Positions 1-14,176 of a stretch of DNA of 64,000 nucleotides are shown here, one piece after another. A model generated the notes under the pieces. The model was not told the DNA's origin. It saw only the letters and a program-made list of their open reading frames with translations, and did no database searches. Both the position numbers and the translations under genes were made by a program. The stretch's first letter is position 1. Each line of letters opens with the position of its first letter. Source of the DNA: Thioalkalivibrio sp. K90mix (GTDB taxonomy: Bacteria > Pseudomonadota > Gammaproteobacteria > Ectothiorhodospirales > Ectothiorhodospiraceae); the NCBI RefSeq assembly GCF_000025545.1, contig NC_013889.1, forward strand, positions 186,001 through 250,000. Reading direction: 5' to 3'.

Positions 1-1353
<1,353 letters not shown>

Positions 1354-1830
1354 GCGGGGCCTCGAAATCGCGTCAAAACGATCATTATATCGAACGTTCG
1401 GGGCCGGTGGCCCGGCCCGGGCCCGGGGCGGCGCGCCCGGCCTCAGCTTGTAATTTTTGCGCAAAACCTTCAGGGTATAAAAACGATTTCGGACACAACG
1501 CCCGCGTTCAGACGCAGCGCGCGGCGCCGTAAACGATCCCCGAGCCAGGCGGGATGGGCCCGCCAGACCACGGCTCGGCATCCGGGTAACGAATGACCCT
1601 CCGGATGTACAGGATGAACCGGCCATGCCGGTGCCGGGCGCTATTACAACGCGCCCGTTGCATTGCTTCCCGAACACCAGGCCTGGCCTGGGCGGATCGG
1701 GCGAATGGCGAGACCGCCGGGATATGCGGGGGTCGCGGTTCTCTGCGTTTGCGCGGTGTTGTGCCGACGGATCGGCCCCGGGCCGTCCGTTCACGCTTAC
1801 GACAGCAGCAAAAAGCCAAGAGGAATCAGC
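1354..1830. other. Divergent intergenic region between purH and GSMT
   Basis: This 477-nt stretch has no convincing gene; the small open frames in it lack ribosome sites and family resemblance. It must hold the purH promoter (leftward) and the betaine operon promoter (rightward). Rightward there is a TATAAA at 1476-1481 after an AT-rich patch with the palindrome TTTGCGCAAA (1456-1465), but no -35 at proper spacing, so a transcript start about 340 nt ahead of GSMT is only a guess. A long leader would leave room for osmotic control, but I see no recognisable riboswitch. Confidence 0.6.
1384..1389 (-). promoter_or_regulatory. Possible -10 element of purH
   Basis: A perfect TATAAT on the minus strand, about 30 nt upstream of the purH start codon. 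No good -35 hexamer is seen at 16-18 nt, so this may be an activator-dependent or weak promoter. No PurR-type operator was recognised. Confidence 0.35.
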
Positions 1831-2649
1831 ATGTCCGCGAACATCAAGAACGATCAGGATTTCGGCGAGAAGCCGACCGAGCGTCGCGATACCGAGAACT
1901 ATCGCAACGAGTACACCACCGGTTTCGTCGACAAGTGGGATGACCTGATCGATTGGGACAACCGCGCCAAGAGCGAAGGCACCTTCTTTATCGAGGAGCT
2001 GAAGAAGCGTGGTGCCAAGCGCGTGCTGGATGTGGCGGCCGGTACCGGCTTCCATTCCGTGCAGCTGCGCGAGGCGGGCTTCGACGTGGTCACGGCCGAC
2101 GGCAGCCCGGAGATGCTGGCCAAGGCGTTCGAGAACGGTCGCAAGCGGGGTCACATCCTGCGCACCGTGCAGGCCGACTGGCGCATGCTGAACCGCGACA
2201 TCTACGGCCGCTACGACGCGGTGGTCTGCCTGGGTAACTCCTTTACCCACCTGTTCAACGAACACGACCGCCGCAAGGCCCTGGCCGAGTTCTACTCCGC
2301 CCTGAACCACGATGGCGTGCTGATCCTCGATCAGCGCAACTACGACACCATCATGGATCACGGCTACTCGTCCAAGCACACGTACTACTACTGCGGCGAC
2401 GACGTCCAGGTGCAGCCGGCGCATGTGGATGAGGGTCTGGCCCGCTTCCAGTACCGCTTCCCGGATGGCTCCGAGTACTTCCTGAACATGTTCCCGCTGC
2501 GCAAGGCCTATGTGCGTCGCCTGATGCGCGAGGTCGGCTTCCAGCAGATCGAGACCTACGGCGATTTCCAGGAGACCTACCGCGAGACGGATCCGGACTT
2601 CTTCATTCACGTCGCCGACAAGCGTTACATCGAGGACGAGAACCGATGA
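1831..2649 (+). CDS. Glycine/sarcosine N-methyltransferase (GSMT)
   Basis: SAM-dependent methyltransferase making sarcosine and then dimethylglycine from glycine, the first two methylations of de novo betaine synthesis in halophiles. The class I fold motif VLDVAAGTG is at about residues 65-73 of 272; length matches the GSMTs of Halorhodospira and related organisms (about 268). I chose the ATG preceded by AAGAGG about 7 nt upstream; an in-frame upstream extension exists but is GC-rich and unlike the family. The stop overlaps the SDMT start (ATGA), so the two are translationally coupled. Betaine here would be a compatible solute against high salt. Confidence 0.92.
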   Translation: MSANIKNDQDFGEKPTERRDTENYRNEYTTGFVDKWDDLIDWDNRAKSEGTFFIEELKKRGAKRVLDVAAGTGFHSVQLREAGFDVVTADGSPEMLAKAFENGRKRGHILRTVQADWRMLNRDIYGRYDAVVCLGNSFTHLFNEHDRRKALAEFYSALNHDGVLILDQRNYDTIMDHGYSSKHTYYYCGDDVQVQPAHVDEGLARFQYRFPDGSEYFLNMFPLRKAYVRRLMREVGFQQIETYGDFQETYRETDPDFFIHVADKRYIEDENR

Positions 2650-3494
2650 GCAACCAGTATTCCGACGTCGTCGAGACGGCGCGCGACTACTACAACAGCG
2701 AAGACGCCGATACCTTCTACAAGCTGGTGTGGGGTGGCGAAGACCTCCACATCGGCATGTACGAGTACCAGGGCGAGCCGATCGGTGACGCCAGCCGGCG
2801 CACCGTCGCGCACATGTCCGACCTGCTCGGCGAGCCGCAGCCGGAATGGCGCGTGCTCGACATGGGCGCCGGGTATGGTGGCGTGGCCCGCTACCTGGTC
2901 GAGAACTACGGCTGTGACGTGACCGCGCTCAATCTCTCCGAGAAGGAGAACGAGCGTGATCGCGAGATCAACAAGGCGCGTCATCTCGACCACAAAATCA
3001 CCGTGGTCGACGGCTCCTTCGAGAAAGTCGACGAGCCGGATGCCTCCTACGATGTCGTCTGGTCCGAGGACTCGTTCCTGCACAGCCAGAACGACAAGAA
3101 AAAGGACGTGATCAAGGAGGCCGCGCGCGTGCTGAAGCCGGGTGGCTGGCTGATCTTCACTGATCCGATGCAGACCGACAACTGCCCGGATGGCGTGCTC
3201 GATCCGATCCTGGCCCGCATCCACCTCGACTCGCTGGCCAGCCCCTCGCTCTATCGCGAGGCGGCCAAGGAAGCGGGGCTCTACGAGGTCGGGTTCGAGG
3301 AACACTCCAGCCAGATCGCGACGCATTATGGTCGTGTGAAGCAGGAACTGGAGTCGCGTGAAGAGGAACTGCGTGGCTATATCTCCCAGGACTACATCGA
3401 CCGCATGAAGCAGGGTCTGCAGCACTGGGTGGACGGCGGCCAGTCGGGTTATCTGACCTGGGGCATCTTCCGCTTCCGCAAGCCGGCCGAGTAA
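2646..3494 (+). CDS. Sarcosine/dimethylglycine N-methyltransferase (SDMT)
   Basis: Second enzyme of the SAM-dependent betaine pathway, converting sarcosine and dimethylglycine to glycine betaine in the cytosol. SAM motif [11 protein letters not shown] is at residues 70-79, followed by a class I methyltransferase core ([25 protein letters not shown]). At 282 residues it is the normal family size. It overlaps the GSMT stop by four bases, so the pair forms one operon. Three SAM are used per betaine; metH lies 0.9 kb downstream, past the divergent bpt gene, which fits heavy methyl demand although they are not one operon. Confidence 0.92.
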   Translation: MSNQYSDVVETARDYYNSEDADTFYKLVWGGEDLHIGMYEYQGEPIGDASRRTVAHMSDLLGEPQPEWRVLDMGAGYGGVARYLVENYGCDVTALNLSEKENERDREINKARHLDHKITVVDGSFEKVDEPDASYDVVWSEDSFLHSQNDKKKDVIKEAARVLKPGGWLIFTDPMQTDNCPDGVLDPILARIHLDSLASPSLYREAAKEAGLYEVGFEEHSSQIATHYGRVKQELESREEELRGYISQDYIDRMKQGLQHWVDGGQSGYLTWGIFRFRKPAE

Positions 3495-3533
3495 GTCGGC
3501 CGGGGAGTGCTGGCGGCCGCTACGGGCCGGCCG

Positions 3534-4274
3534 TTATGGGCGGCTCGTCAGTCGCTTCCAGACCCCGCTCACCCGGCCCTCGATGGGCCGGAAGCGGGTC
3601 TTGTAGGCCATCTTCGGGGCCTGGTCGATCCAGTATCCGAGGTAGACATGCGGCAGGCGCAGCCGCCGGGCATGCGCGATCTGCGTAAGCACGGCGAGGG
3701 TCCCCAGGCCGCGATCCGGGGTCTCCGGATCGAAAAAACTGTACATGGCTGACAGCCCCTGAGGGGTGCGGTCGGTGAGCGCAACGGCCACCAGGGTGTG
3801 GTCCCGGCGGAATTCGAGGATATCCACCGGACCGTTGCGGTGGCTGAGCATGCCCGCGTAATCGTCGCGCCCCATGCGTTCCATGCCGCCGCCGGTATGG
3901 CGATGGGCGAGATAGCGCGAGAACAGCGGCATGTGTTCGTCCAGGTCCGCGCAGGGCGTATGCCCGGGCTGGTCCGGGGGGCGCGTAATCGTGACCGCGA
4001 GATCATGATTGCGTTTCAGGCAGCGGCGCTGGCTGCGGCTGGGTGCGAAGTCCGTAACCGGGATGCGCACCGGGACGCAGGCCGAGCACGTCGGGCAGTG
4101 GTGGCGATAGACGAACTGGCCACTGCGGCGAAAGCCCTCGGCAAGCAGTTGCCCATAGCGCGCCCCGCCCAGGCTGACCGCGGGGTCGACCAGCAGGCTC
4201 TGCATCTCGCGGTCGTCCAGATAGGGACAGGCCTGCGGGGCCGTAACAAACCAACGGATCGGGTGCTCCTGCAT
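3534..4274 (-). CDS. bpt: Aspartate/glutamate leucyltransferase
   Basis: Transfers leucine from Leu-tRNA to proteins with N-terminal Asp or Glu, marking them for the ClpS/ClpAP N-degron pathway. The start MQEHPIRWF gives 246 residues, the usual size. The N-terminal ATE domain shows ACPYLDDREMQ and the cysteine set HCPTCSACVPVRIP; the C-terminal ATE domain shows LGTLAVL and YLGYWIDQAPKMAYKTRF. It faces metH head to head over about 160 bp and converges on SDMT. I see no aat or infA neighbour, which often accompany this gene. Confidence 0.93.
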   Translation of the reverse strand: MQEHPIRWFVTAPQACPYLDDREMQSLLVDPAVSLGGARYGQLLAEGFRRSGQFVYRHHCPTCSACVPVRIPVTDFAPSRSQRRCLKRNHDLAVTITRPPDQPGHTPCADLDEHMPLFSRYLAHRHTGGGMERMGRDDYAGMLSHRNGPVDILEFRRDHTLVAVALTDRTPQGLSAMYSFFDPETPDRGLGTLAVLTQIAHARRLRLPHVYLGYWIDQAPKMAYKTRFRPIEGRVSGVWKRLTSRP

Positions 4275-4431
4275 GTGGCTATCGTGACACGACTCGCGAC
4301 GGGCGCAAAAGAGGATGCCGGGCCCGTACATCAATATCCGGAACACCGCCCCGCAAGGCGGGTTCCCGCCGGGCTGCACCGCGCTGCCCGGCCACGACAA
4401 TGAATCCATTCAACACAATGGTGTACCGCAC

Positions 4432-8223
<3,792 letters not shown>

Positions 8224-8248
8224 TCGGCTGCAAGATGTGCCGCTAATC

Positions 8249-8278
8249 GAAGCCCCGCCTCGTGCGGGGCTTCTTTTT
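8249..8278 (+). terminator. Intrinsic terminator of metH
   Basis: A perfect 10-bp stem (GAAGCCCCGC with GCGGGGCTTC), a 5-nt loop and a following TTTTT tract, 25 nt after the metH stop. It also lies just beyond the end of the convergent TSUP gene. Confidence 0.92.
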
Positions 8279-8298
8279 GTTCGCGTTTTCTACCGTGA

Positions 8299-9060
8299 TC
8301 AGGGCACCGGGGCCAGTAGAGCGATCCCGGTCAGCACGGTCACCACCTCGAATGTCCGCTTGACCAGCCGGTTGCCGTAGCGGTGGGCCAGGGCCGCCCC
8401 CAGATAGCCGCCAATGAAACTGCCGACCAGCAGCGCCGGCAGCCAATCCCACTGGACGGTGCCGAAGGTGCCGAGCAACAGGGCCCCGGCGCCATTCCAG
8501 ACCAGCCCCACCAGTACCATGGTGTACCCGACCGCCTGGGTGTAGCTCATCCCGTACCAGCGCACCAGCCAGAGTGTCACCATGAGTCCGGTGCCGGAGG
8601 CCAGCGAGCCGTTCAGGATGCCGATGATGAACAGCCCCAATGCACCGATCACGGCGTGGTGCAGCGTCTTGTCGGTCTCGCGAACGGCCTGCCCTAGTTG
8701 CGGCCGGCGCCAGGAGTACCAGCCCAGTGCAATCGTCAGCAGGCCCAGGGCGATCTCGCCGGCCCGCGGGGGGATCCCCAATACCAGCCAGGCACCGATC
8801 AGCACCCCGGGAAGACCGGCCGCAAGAATGACGGCTAGGCGTGCCGGTTCGAATGTGCTTTGCTTGAGGTGCCGCAGACTGGCCCCGGCGCCCAGCGCAA
8901 CGGTGGCAATCTTGTGTGTGGCCAGGGCAACGGGATAGGGGAGTCCCAGGAAAATGAGGACCGGCAACTGCAACAGGCCGGCCCCGCCGCCCGCAAGGGC
9001 GGAGAATCCATTCGCCAGGATGGCGATGAAAAGCAGGCCGAGGTGTTCGAGTATGGTCAT
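8299..9060 (-). CDS. TSUP-family (TauE/SafE) membrane permease
   Basis: A 253-residue inner-membrane protein of the TSUP family, whose characterised members move sulfite, sulfoacetate or other organosulfur anions. About seven to eight hydrophobic segments are visible, with the typical glycine-rich N-terminus (FSALAGGGAGLLQLPVLIF) and a second-half repeat (LASGTGLMVTLWLVRWYG). Substrate cannot be read from sequence; sulfite or thiosulfate export would suit a sulfur oxidiser but is inference. The ATG has no clear ribosome site and overlaps the start of the divergent DUF4124 gene, so leaderless initiation or a slightly different start is possible. Confidence 0.85.
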   Translation of the reverse strand: MTILEHLGLLFIAILANGFSALAGGGAGLLQLPVLIFLGLPYPVALATHKIATVALGAGASLRHLKQSTFEPARLAVILAAGLPGVLIGAWLVLGIPPRAGEIALGLLTIALGWYSWRRPQLGQAVRETDKTLHHAVIGALGLFIIGILNGSLASGTGLMVTLWLVRWYGMSYTQAVGYTMVLVGLVWNGAGALLLGTFGTVQWDWLPALLVGSFIGGYLGAALAHRYGNRLVKRTFEVVTVLTGIALLAPVP

Positions 9061-9709
9061 GTCAGGGGGCAGAAAGCGCGGTTCCGTGTGGTGGCACGGT
9101 GTTTTTTGGGGGACGTTGGCACTGGTGCTGGCGCTGCCGGCTCATGCGGATATCTACCGCTGGGTTGATGATGGCGGCACGGTGCACTACTCGAACACCC
9201 CGCAGCCCGAGGCCAGCCAGCGCGAGCGCCGCGTATTTGATTCCCACGGCCTGATGCGGGAGATCATACCCGCTCCCCCTACCGCCGAGGAGCGTGAGCA
9301 GGCCCGGGCCGAACAGGAACGTGCGCAGCAAGAGCTGGAGGCCGCGCGTCAGGCGCGGGCCGACCGGGTGGCGCGCGAGCGTCAGCTGCGTCAGGCCTAC
9401 GAGAATCTGGACGAGATCGAAGAACTGCGCGCGCGCCGCGAGGCGGCCATTGGTGGCGATATTGCGCGTTCCGAGGCGCAGGAGATCACCCTCTTGCGCG
9501 AGCGCGAGCGTATTCGTCGTCAGTATGAGTCCAGCGAGTCCGCGTCGGCGCGCGCACGGTTCGAGGTGCAATTGGAGGATTTGGAGGTGCGTATCGACCG
9601 CGAGCGCGCCTACCGTCGCGGGCAGGAAGATCGCCTCGCCGCCATCCAGCAGCGGCTGGATCTGGACCGTGAGGACTATCAGCGCCTGGTCGGCAACGGC
9701 GAAGGCTAG
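9053..9709 (+). CDS. Secreted DUF4124-domain protein
   Basis: 218 residues: a short basic N-terminus, a hydrophobic segment (about 18-32) ending in PAHA as a likely signal peptide, then the DUF4124 signature DIYRWVDDGGTVHYSNTP, then a long charged coiled-coil region rich in Arg and Glu with an ERE/RER pattern to the end. Function is unknown; such proteins are periplasmic or envelope-linked and common in Gammaproteobacteria. I chose ATG 9053 because GAGGTG sits 7 nt upstream; ATG 9059 is also possible. The 5' end overlaps the divergent TSUP gene by 8 bases. It converges on argB, 8 nt apart. Confidence 0.8.
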   Translation: MVMSGGRKRGSVWWHGVFWGTLALVLALPAHADIYRWVDDGGTVHYSNTPQPEASQRERRVFDSHGLMREIIPAPPTAEEREQARAEQERAQQELEAARQARADRVARERQLRQAYENLDEIEELRARREAAIGGDIARSEAQEITLLRERERIRRQYESSESASARARFEVQLEDLEVRIDRERAYRRGQEDRLAAIQQRLDLDREDYQRLVGNGEG

Positions 9710-9717
9710 AAACGCCT

Positions 9718-10629
<912 letters not shown>

Positions 10630-10670
10630 TTACCACTGCCAATCTTCTTCAGGTGGGCGTTCTCCAGAAC

Positions 10671-10687
10671 ATGCAAAATATATGCAT
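10671..10687 (+). promoter_or_regulatory. NsrR-like operator of the sNOR-type operon
   Basis: Dyad ATGCA-N7-TGCAT ending 3 nt before a -35 hexamer. The half-sites and the 7-nt spacer match the NsrR site I recall at E. coli hmp (ATGCA-N7-TACAT). NsrR is an NO-sensing Fe-S Rrf2 repressor. The same arrangement recurs in front of the flavohemoglobin gene. No nsrR gene is in the window. Confidence 0.7.
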
Positions 10688-10690
10688 CGT

Positions 10691-10719
10691 TTGACGGTCG
10701 GGGGCGGCATCGGTATAAA
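10691..10719 (+). promoter_or_regulatory. Sigma-70 promoter of the sNOR-type operon
   Basis: TTGACG, exactly 17 nt, then TATAAA. It lies 35 nt upstream of the subunit II start codon, so the leader is short. Sequence after the -10 (AAAGCTGCATC) is shared with the flavohemoglobin promoter. Confidence 0.85.
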
Positions 10720-10753
10720 GCTGCATCGCGTGTATAACAAAAGGGAGCTCGCG

Positions 10754-11272
10754 ATGCTGCAATCCATCTCGCTGTGGTTGACGATCCTGCTGGTCGTCCC
10801 TGTAACGGCCACCTTTCTATGGGTCGCCTTTTCCCGCCCTGCTGCGGTCGATGCCGGTGATCTGACGGCCCGATCCTATCGCCTGCGCGACTGGAGCTTC
10901 TGGGTCCTGCTGGCGGTAGTCACCCCGGTGTTTCTGTACACCCTCACCCTGATGCCCTACGGCACCGATCCGGAGGCCGAGGGGGTGCAAGCCGTCAACG
11001 TGACCGGCCACATGTGGCGCTGGGACCTGTCGCAGGACGAGTTTCGCGTCGGTGAGCCGGTGCAGTTCCGCGTGACCAGCCAGGACGTGAACCACGGGTT
11101 CGCCATCTACGACGAGGACATGACCCTGCTGACCCAGACCCAGGCGATGCCGGGCTACACGAACATCCTCGAGTACACCTTCGAGCAGCCGGGTACCTAC
11201 CAGGTCCTGTGCCTTGAATACTGCGGCGTCGCGCATCACGCGATGGTCGCTGAACTCACCGTCACGGAGTAA
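10754..11272 (+). CDS. Heme-copper oxidase/NO reductase subunit II with CuA site
   Basis: 172 residues: two hydrophobic segments (about 5-27 and 47-67), then a periplasmic cupredoxin domain. All CuA ligands are present: H114, C153, E155 (backbone carbonyl), C157, H161 and M164 in CLEYCGVAHHAM. It would pass electrons from a cytochrome c to subunit I. A strong AAGGGAG ribosome site precedes the ATG. Gene order with subunit I, SenC and a small membrane protein is that of the norSY-senC-orf1 cluster (sNOR) known from ammonia oxidisers, so I favour a role in NO reduction over ordinary respiration; a ba3-like oxidase is the alternative. Confidence 0.85.
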   Translation: MLQSISLWLTILLVVPVTATFLWVAFSRPAAVDAGDLTARSYRLRDWSFWVLLAVVTPVFLYTLTLMPYGTDPEAEGVQAVNVTGHMWRWDLSQDEFRVGEPVQFRVTSQDVNHGFAIYDEDMTLLTQTQAMPGYTNILEYTFEQPGTYQVLCLEYCGVAHHAMVAELTVTE

Positions 11273-11278
11273 ACGGTC

Positions 11279-12730
11279 ATGAGTGATACGACGATGGAAC
11301 CGGCCGTGCCGCGCGGCGCACGCAACGCGGTGATTACCTATCTGGCGACCACGGTGGTCGTGCTGTTGCTGATGATGGTCTTTGGGCTGCTGATGCGTCT
11401 GGAACAGGCGGGCATGGACCTGATGGGAGCCGCCGGCTTCTACCAGGTGCTGACCGCGCATGGCGCCGGCATGGTCGGGGCAGTGGCCCTCGGGTCCAGC
11501 GCGGTGATGTGGTACTTCCTGCGTCGTCATGTGGCGTTGTCCACCGGCGTGTTCCTGCTCAATCTGGCGCTGTTCCTGCTGGGGGCGGTGCTGATCCTGG
11601 GCGGCATCTTCATTGGCGGCTTTGCCGGCGCCTGGACCTTCCTCTACCCGCTGCCGCAGACCCCGATGGGCCTGTGGACGCAGGCGGCCGCGGCGTCGTT
11701 CTTCCTCGGGTTGCTGGCAATCGGCGTAGGCTTCTTGCTGCTGTACATCGATATCGCGCGGGCGCTGATCACGAACTATGGCGGGCTGGGCCGCTCGCTC
11801 GGTCTTCCGCAGCTGTTCGGTCGGGCGGGTGATCCGCCACCGCCCGCGGTGGTGGCCAGCACCATGGTGCTGATCGTGAACACCCTCGGCATCGTGGCAG
11901 GCGCGGCGATTCTGAGCATGAGCCTGATCAACCTGTACCAGCCGGCTTTCGAGATTGATTCGCTGTGGGCGAAGAACCTGACCTACTTCTTCGGCCACGT
12001 GTTCATCAACGCCACGATCTACATGGCGGTCATCGGGGTCTACGAGATCCTGCCCCGTTACACCGGGCGTCCCTGGAAGGTGTCGCGGGTGTTCCTGGCG
12101 GCATGGGCGGCTTCTACCGTGATGGTGCTGCTGGTCTACCCGCACCACCTGCTGATGGACTTCTCGCAGCCGACCTCGCTGCACGTGCTGGGGCAGGTGA
12201 TCTCCTACACGAGTGGTCTGCCGGTACTGCTGGTCACGGCCTGGGGCGCGCTGACCAACGTCTACCGCTCGGGCATCCGCTGGGATATCGCCTCCGGCTT
12301 CGTCTTCCTCGGTGTGTTCGGCTGGGCGGCCGGCGTGATCCCGGCCATCATCGACGCGACCATCGTGGTCAACACGGTGATGCACAACACCCTCTGGGTC
12401 CCGGGCCACTTCCACTTCTATCTGCTGCTGGGTGTGGTCGCGATGATGTTCGGCTTCATGGCGTGGCTGACCCGTTCGCAGGCGGAGGGCGATGGCTTCT
12501 TCGACCGGTTGGGGTTCTGGACCTTTACCGGTGGCGGCCTGGCCCTGGTGGCCGTGTTCCTCTACAGCGGCGCGTCCAGTGTACCGCGACGCTTTGCCGA
12601 GCACCTGCCCGAATGGGCGGCCTATGCCCAGCTGGGTTCGGTTGCCGCGGCTCTGGTGATCCTTGGAACGCTGTTGCTGGCGTTGCGTTTCTTCCTCGGA
12701 CTGAAGCGGGTGGCGAACAATGTGGCGTAA
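11279..12730 (+). CDS. Noncanonical B-type heme-copper subunit I, probable sNOR catalytic subunit
   Basis: A 483-residue, twelve-helix heme-copper protein. Metal ligands are complete: low-spin heme H61 and H379, high-spin heme H377 (WVPGHFHF), and copper or iron B ligands H240, H289, H290 (YPHH). Late motifs HNTLWVPGHFH and VPRR resemble ba3-type enzymes. However, the residue four after H240, a cross-linked Tyr in A- and B-type oxidases and a Glu in cNOR, is Asn244 (GHVFINATIY). Loss of that Tyr, with the SenC and orf1 neighbours and a flavohemoglobin downstream under a matching promoter, points to NO reduction. Its 3' end overlaps senC by 11 bases. Confidence 0.85.
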   Translation: MSDTTMEPAVPRGARNAVITYLATTVVVLLLMMVFGLLMRLEQAGMDLMGAAGFYQVLTAHGAGMVGAVALGSSAVMWYFLRRHVALSTGVFLLNLALFLLGAVLILGGIFIGGFAGAWTFLYPLPQTPMGLWTQAAAASFFLGLLAIGVGFLLLYIDIARALITNYGGLGRSLGLPQLFGRAGDPPPPAVVASTMVLIVNTLGIVAGAAILSMSLINLYQPAFEIDSLWAKNLTYFFGHVFINATIYMAVIGVYEILPRYTGRPWKVSRVFLAAWAASTVMVLLVYPHHLLMDFSQPTSLHVLGQVISYTSGLPVLLVTAWGALTNVYRSGIRWDIASGFVFLGVFGWAAGVIPAIIDATIVVNTVMHNTLWVPGHFHFYLLLGVVAMMFGFMAWLTRSQAEGDGFFDRLGFWTFTGGGLALVAVFLYSGASSVPRRFAEHLPEWAAYAQLGSVAAALVILGTLLLALRFFLGLKRVANNVA

Positions 12731-13331
12731 TGCGATCTACGGCCTGACCATCATCGCCCTCGGGCTGGGTGGTTTTACCACCCTGTCCCTGGCCACCGAC
12801 GGTTTTCGTGCGTTTACTGCGGAGGAGGCGCGCCGCCTCGCCGCCCGCGAGAATCCGGCGCCGGTGCCCGCAATGAAGCTGGAGGATGCGCGCGGTGGGG
12901 AGTTGGACCTGGCCGAGCTGGGCGATCGCTATGTGGTGCTGGACTTTATCTACACCGGCTGCCACCACGCCTGCACGACGCTGGGGGCAAGCTTCCACCG
13001 CATCCAGGAGGCGCTGCCGGAGGATGTGTTGGGCGAACGCGTAGCCTTGCTCAGCATCACCTTCGATCTCGAGAACGACGATGCCGCGCGCCTGCTCGAG
13101 TATGGCGAGCGCTTCTCGGCTAACCCCGAGGCCTGGCATCTCGCACGCCCGAAAACCCGAGAGGACCTGGATCGCCTGCTGCGCCACTTCCAGGTGGTGG
13201 TGATCCCGGACGGCCAGGACTTCGTGCACAACGGTGCCATTTACGTGGTGGAGCCAGACGCCCGCGTGGCCGGGATTCACGACATCGATGCGGTGGACGA
13301 CGTGCTGGCCTACCTGGAGCCGCGTTGGTGA
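12720..13331 (+). CDS. senC: SCO1/SenC-family copper chaperone
   Basis: A 203-residue membrane-anchored thioredoxin-fold protein: an N-terminal hydrophobic anchor (about 7-25), copper-binding CxxxC at C81-C85 (TGCHHACTTLG) and the distal copper ligand H170 (DFVHNGAIY). Such proteins deliver copper to the CuA site, matching the CuA subunit two genes upstream. It overlaps subunit I at its start, and its TGA shares a base with the next gene's ATG, so the operon is tightly coupled. Gene order agrees with norSY-senC-orf1. Confidence 0.92.
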   Translation: MWRNAIYGLTIIALGLGGFTTLSLATDGFRAFTAEEARRLAARENPAPVPAMKLEDARGGELDLAELGDRYVVLDFIYTGCHHACTTLGASFHRIQEALPEDVLGERVALLSITFDLENDDAARLLEYGERFSANPEAWHLARPKTREDLDRLLRHFQVVVIPDGQDFVHNGAIYVVEPDARVAGIHDIDAVDDVLAYLEPRW

Positions 13332-13948
13332 TGCGGCCGTCCACCGTCTGGGCGGGGCCGGCATTGCTGGCAGTACTCGTCCTGACGCCCCTGAGGCCCT
13401 GGCTCGAGGCCAGCCTGATCGGCCACATGCTGGTGCAGATCCCGCTGCTGGTGCTGGCGGGTGCGCTGATGGCCCGGTCGCTGCCGGAGGCCTGGCGCAT
13501 CCGGGCTGCGCGCCTGGATGCGTACGGGGTGCTGGGACTGCTTCTGGCGCTGTTCGTTGTTGTCTATTGGCTGTTGCCCCGCAACCTGGATGCGGCCGTA
13601 CTCGAGGCCGGGGCGGGCTGGCTGAAGATCGTGACGCTCGTGCTGCTGGCCGGGATGCCGCTGGGACTGACTGCACCCCTTCTCCCGCTGCTGGTGCGGG
13701 GCGTGCTGTGGGTCAAGGGCACGGCCATGTTCTTCGTGATGGGCTGGCTTTACCGCGAGGCGCCGGATCGGCTGTGCAATGCGTACCTGCTGGGCGAGCA
13801 ATTGATGCTGGGCAACATCATGCTGGGGCTAGGGGCGATCAGTCTGGCTGCAATCCTTGCGCTTTTGTTTTTCGGGCCACCCAATCGGCACCGCCAGGTG
13901 GTCGCCGGCGAGACTCTTGATCAGAGTCAATTGTCACGGGCGCTATGA
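13331..13948 (+). CDS. Polytopic membrane protein, Orf1 of the sNOR-type cluster
   Basis: 205 residues with about five hydrophobic segments. GHMLVQIPLLVLAGAL in helix two and LCNAYLLGEQLMLGN near the end faintly recall CtaG-type oxidase assembly factors, but I do not claim membership. The position as last gene after senC matches the orf1 described in norSY-senC-orf1 clusters, whose role is, as far as I know, unproven; assembly or heme/copper insertion is a reasonable guess. TTG and GTG codons lie just upstream in frame; I prefer the ATG that overlaps the senC stop. Confidence 0.75.
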   Translation: MRPSTVWAGPALLAVLVLTPLRPWLEASLIGHMLVQIPLLVLAGALMARSLPEAWRIRAARLDAYGVLGLLLALFVVVYWLLPRNLDAAVLEAGAGWLKIVTLVLLAGMPLGLTAPLLPLLVRGVLWVKGTAMFFVMGWLYREAPDRLCNAYLLGEQLMLGNIMLGLGAISLAAILALLFFGPPNRHRQVVAGETLDQSQLSRAL

Positions 13949-14094
13949 ATGGTCCCACCTGTGCCCGGCCATGCGCTGATGGCCGCTCGTGTGCCGCGGG
14001 TGTTCGGGCGCCAGGGCAAGCCGATGTCCGGGTGTGTTTCGGAGCGATATCGACGGGATAGCGGTCCCCGTATTGCATGGGGCTGCCCTTAAAC

Positions 14095-14111
14095 ACGCAT
14101 TGGGTATCCAT
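14095..14111 (+). promoter_or_regulatory. NsrR-like operator of the flavohemoglobin gene
   Basis: Imperfect dyad ACGCA-N7-TCCAT, placed exactly 3 nt ahead of a TTGACG hexamer, as at the sNOR-type operon. The match to the half-site ATGCA is weaker than in the other copy, but the identical geometry supports a shared regulator. Confidence 0.55.
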
Positions 14112-14114
14112 TAT

Positions 14115-14143
14115 TTGACGGCGTCGCAAGTCGCCCGTATAAA
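14115..14143 (+). promoter_or_regulatory. Sigma-70 promoter of hmp
   Basis: TTGACG, 17-nt spacer, TATAAA, then AAAGCTGCATC as in the promoter of the sNOR-type operon. The -10 lies 33 nt upstream of the hmp start codon. Confidence 0.85.
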
Positions 14144-14176
14144 GCTGCATCTCGATTAAAACATAAGGAAGCCTAC

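Noticed and set aside
1593-1830. Small genes or an N-terminal extension upstream of GSMT
   Set aside because: No ribosome sites or family similarity; the family-like start at 1831 has a good AAGAGG.
4275-4431. SAM, SAH or cobalamin riboswitch upstream of metH
   Set aside because: Only small GC-rich hairpins (CCCGC/GCGGG) are seen; no conserved core of any of these riboswitches was recognised.
10754-12730. Ordinary aa3-type cytochrome c oxidase
   Set aside because: No subunit III, no HPEVY motif in subunit I, Asn at the Tyr position, and the accessory genes fit norSY-senC-orf1 better.
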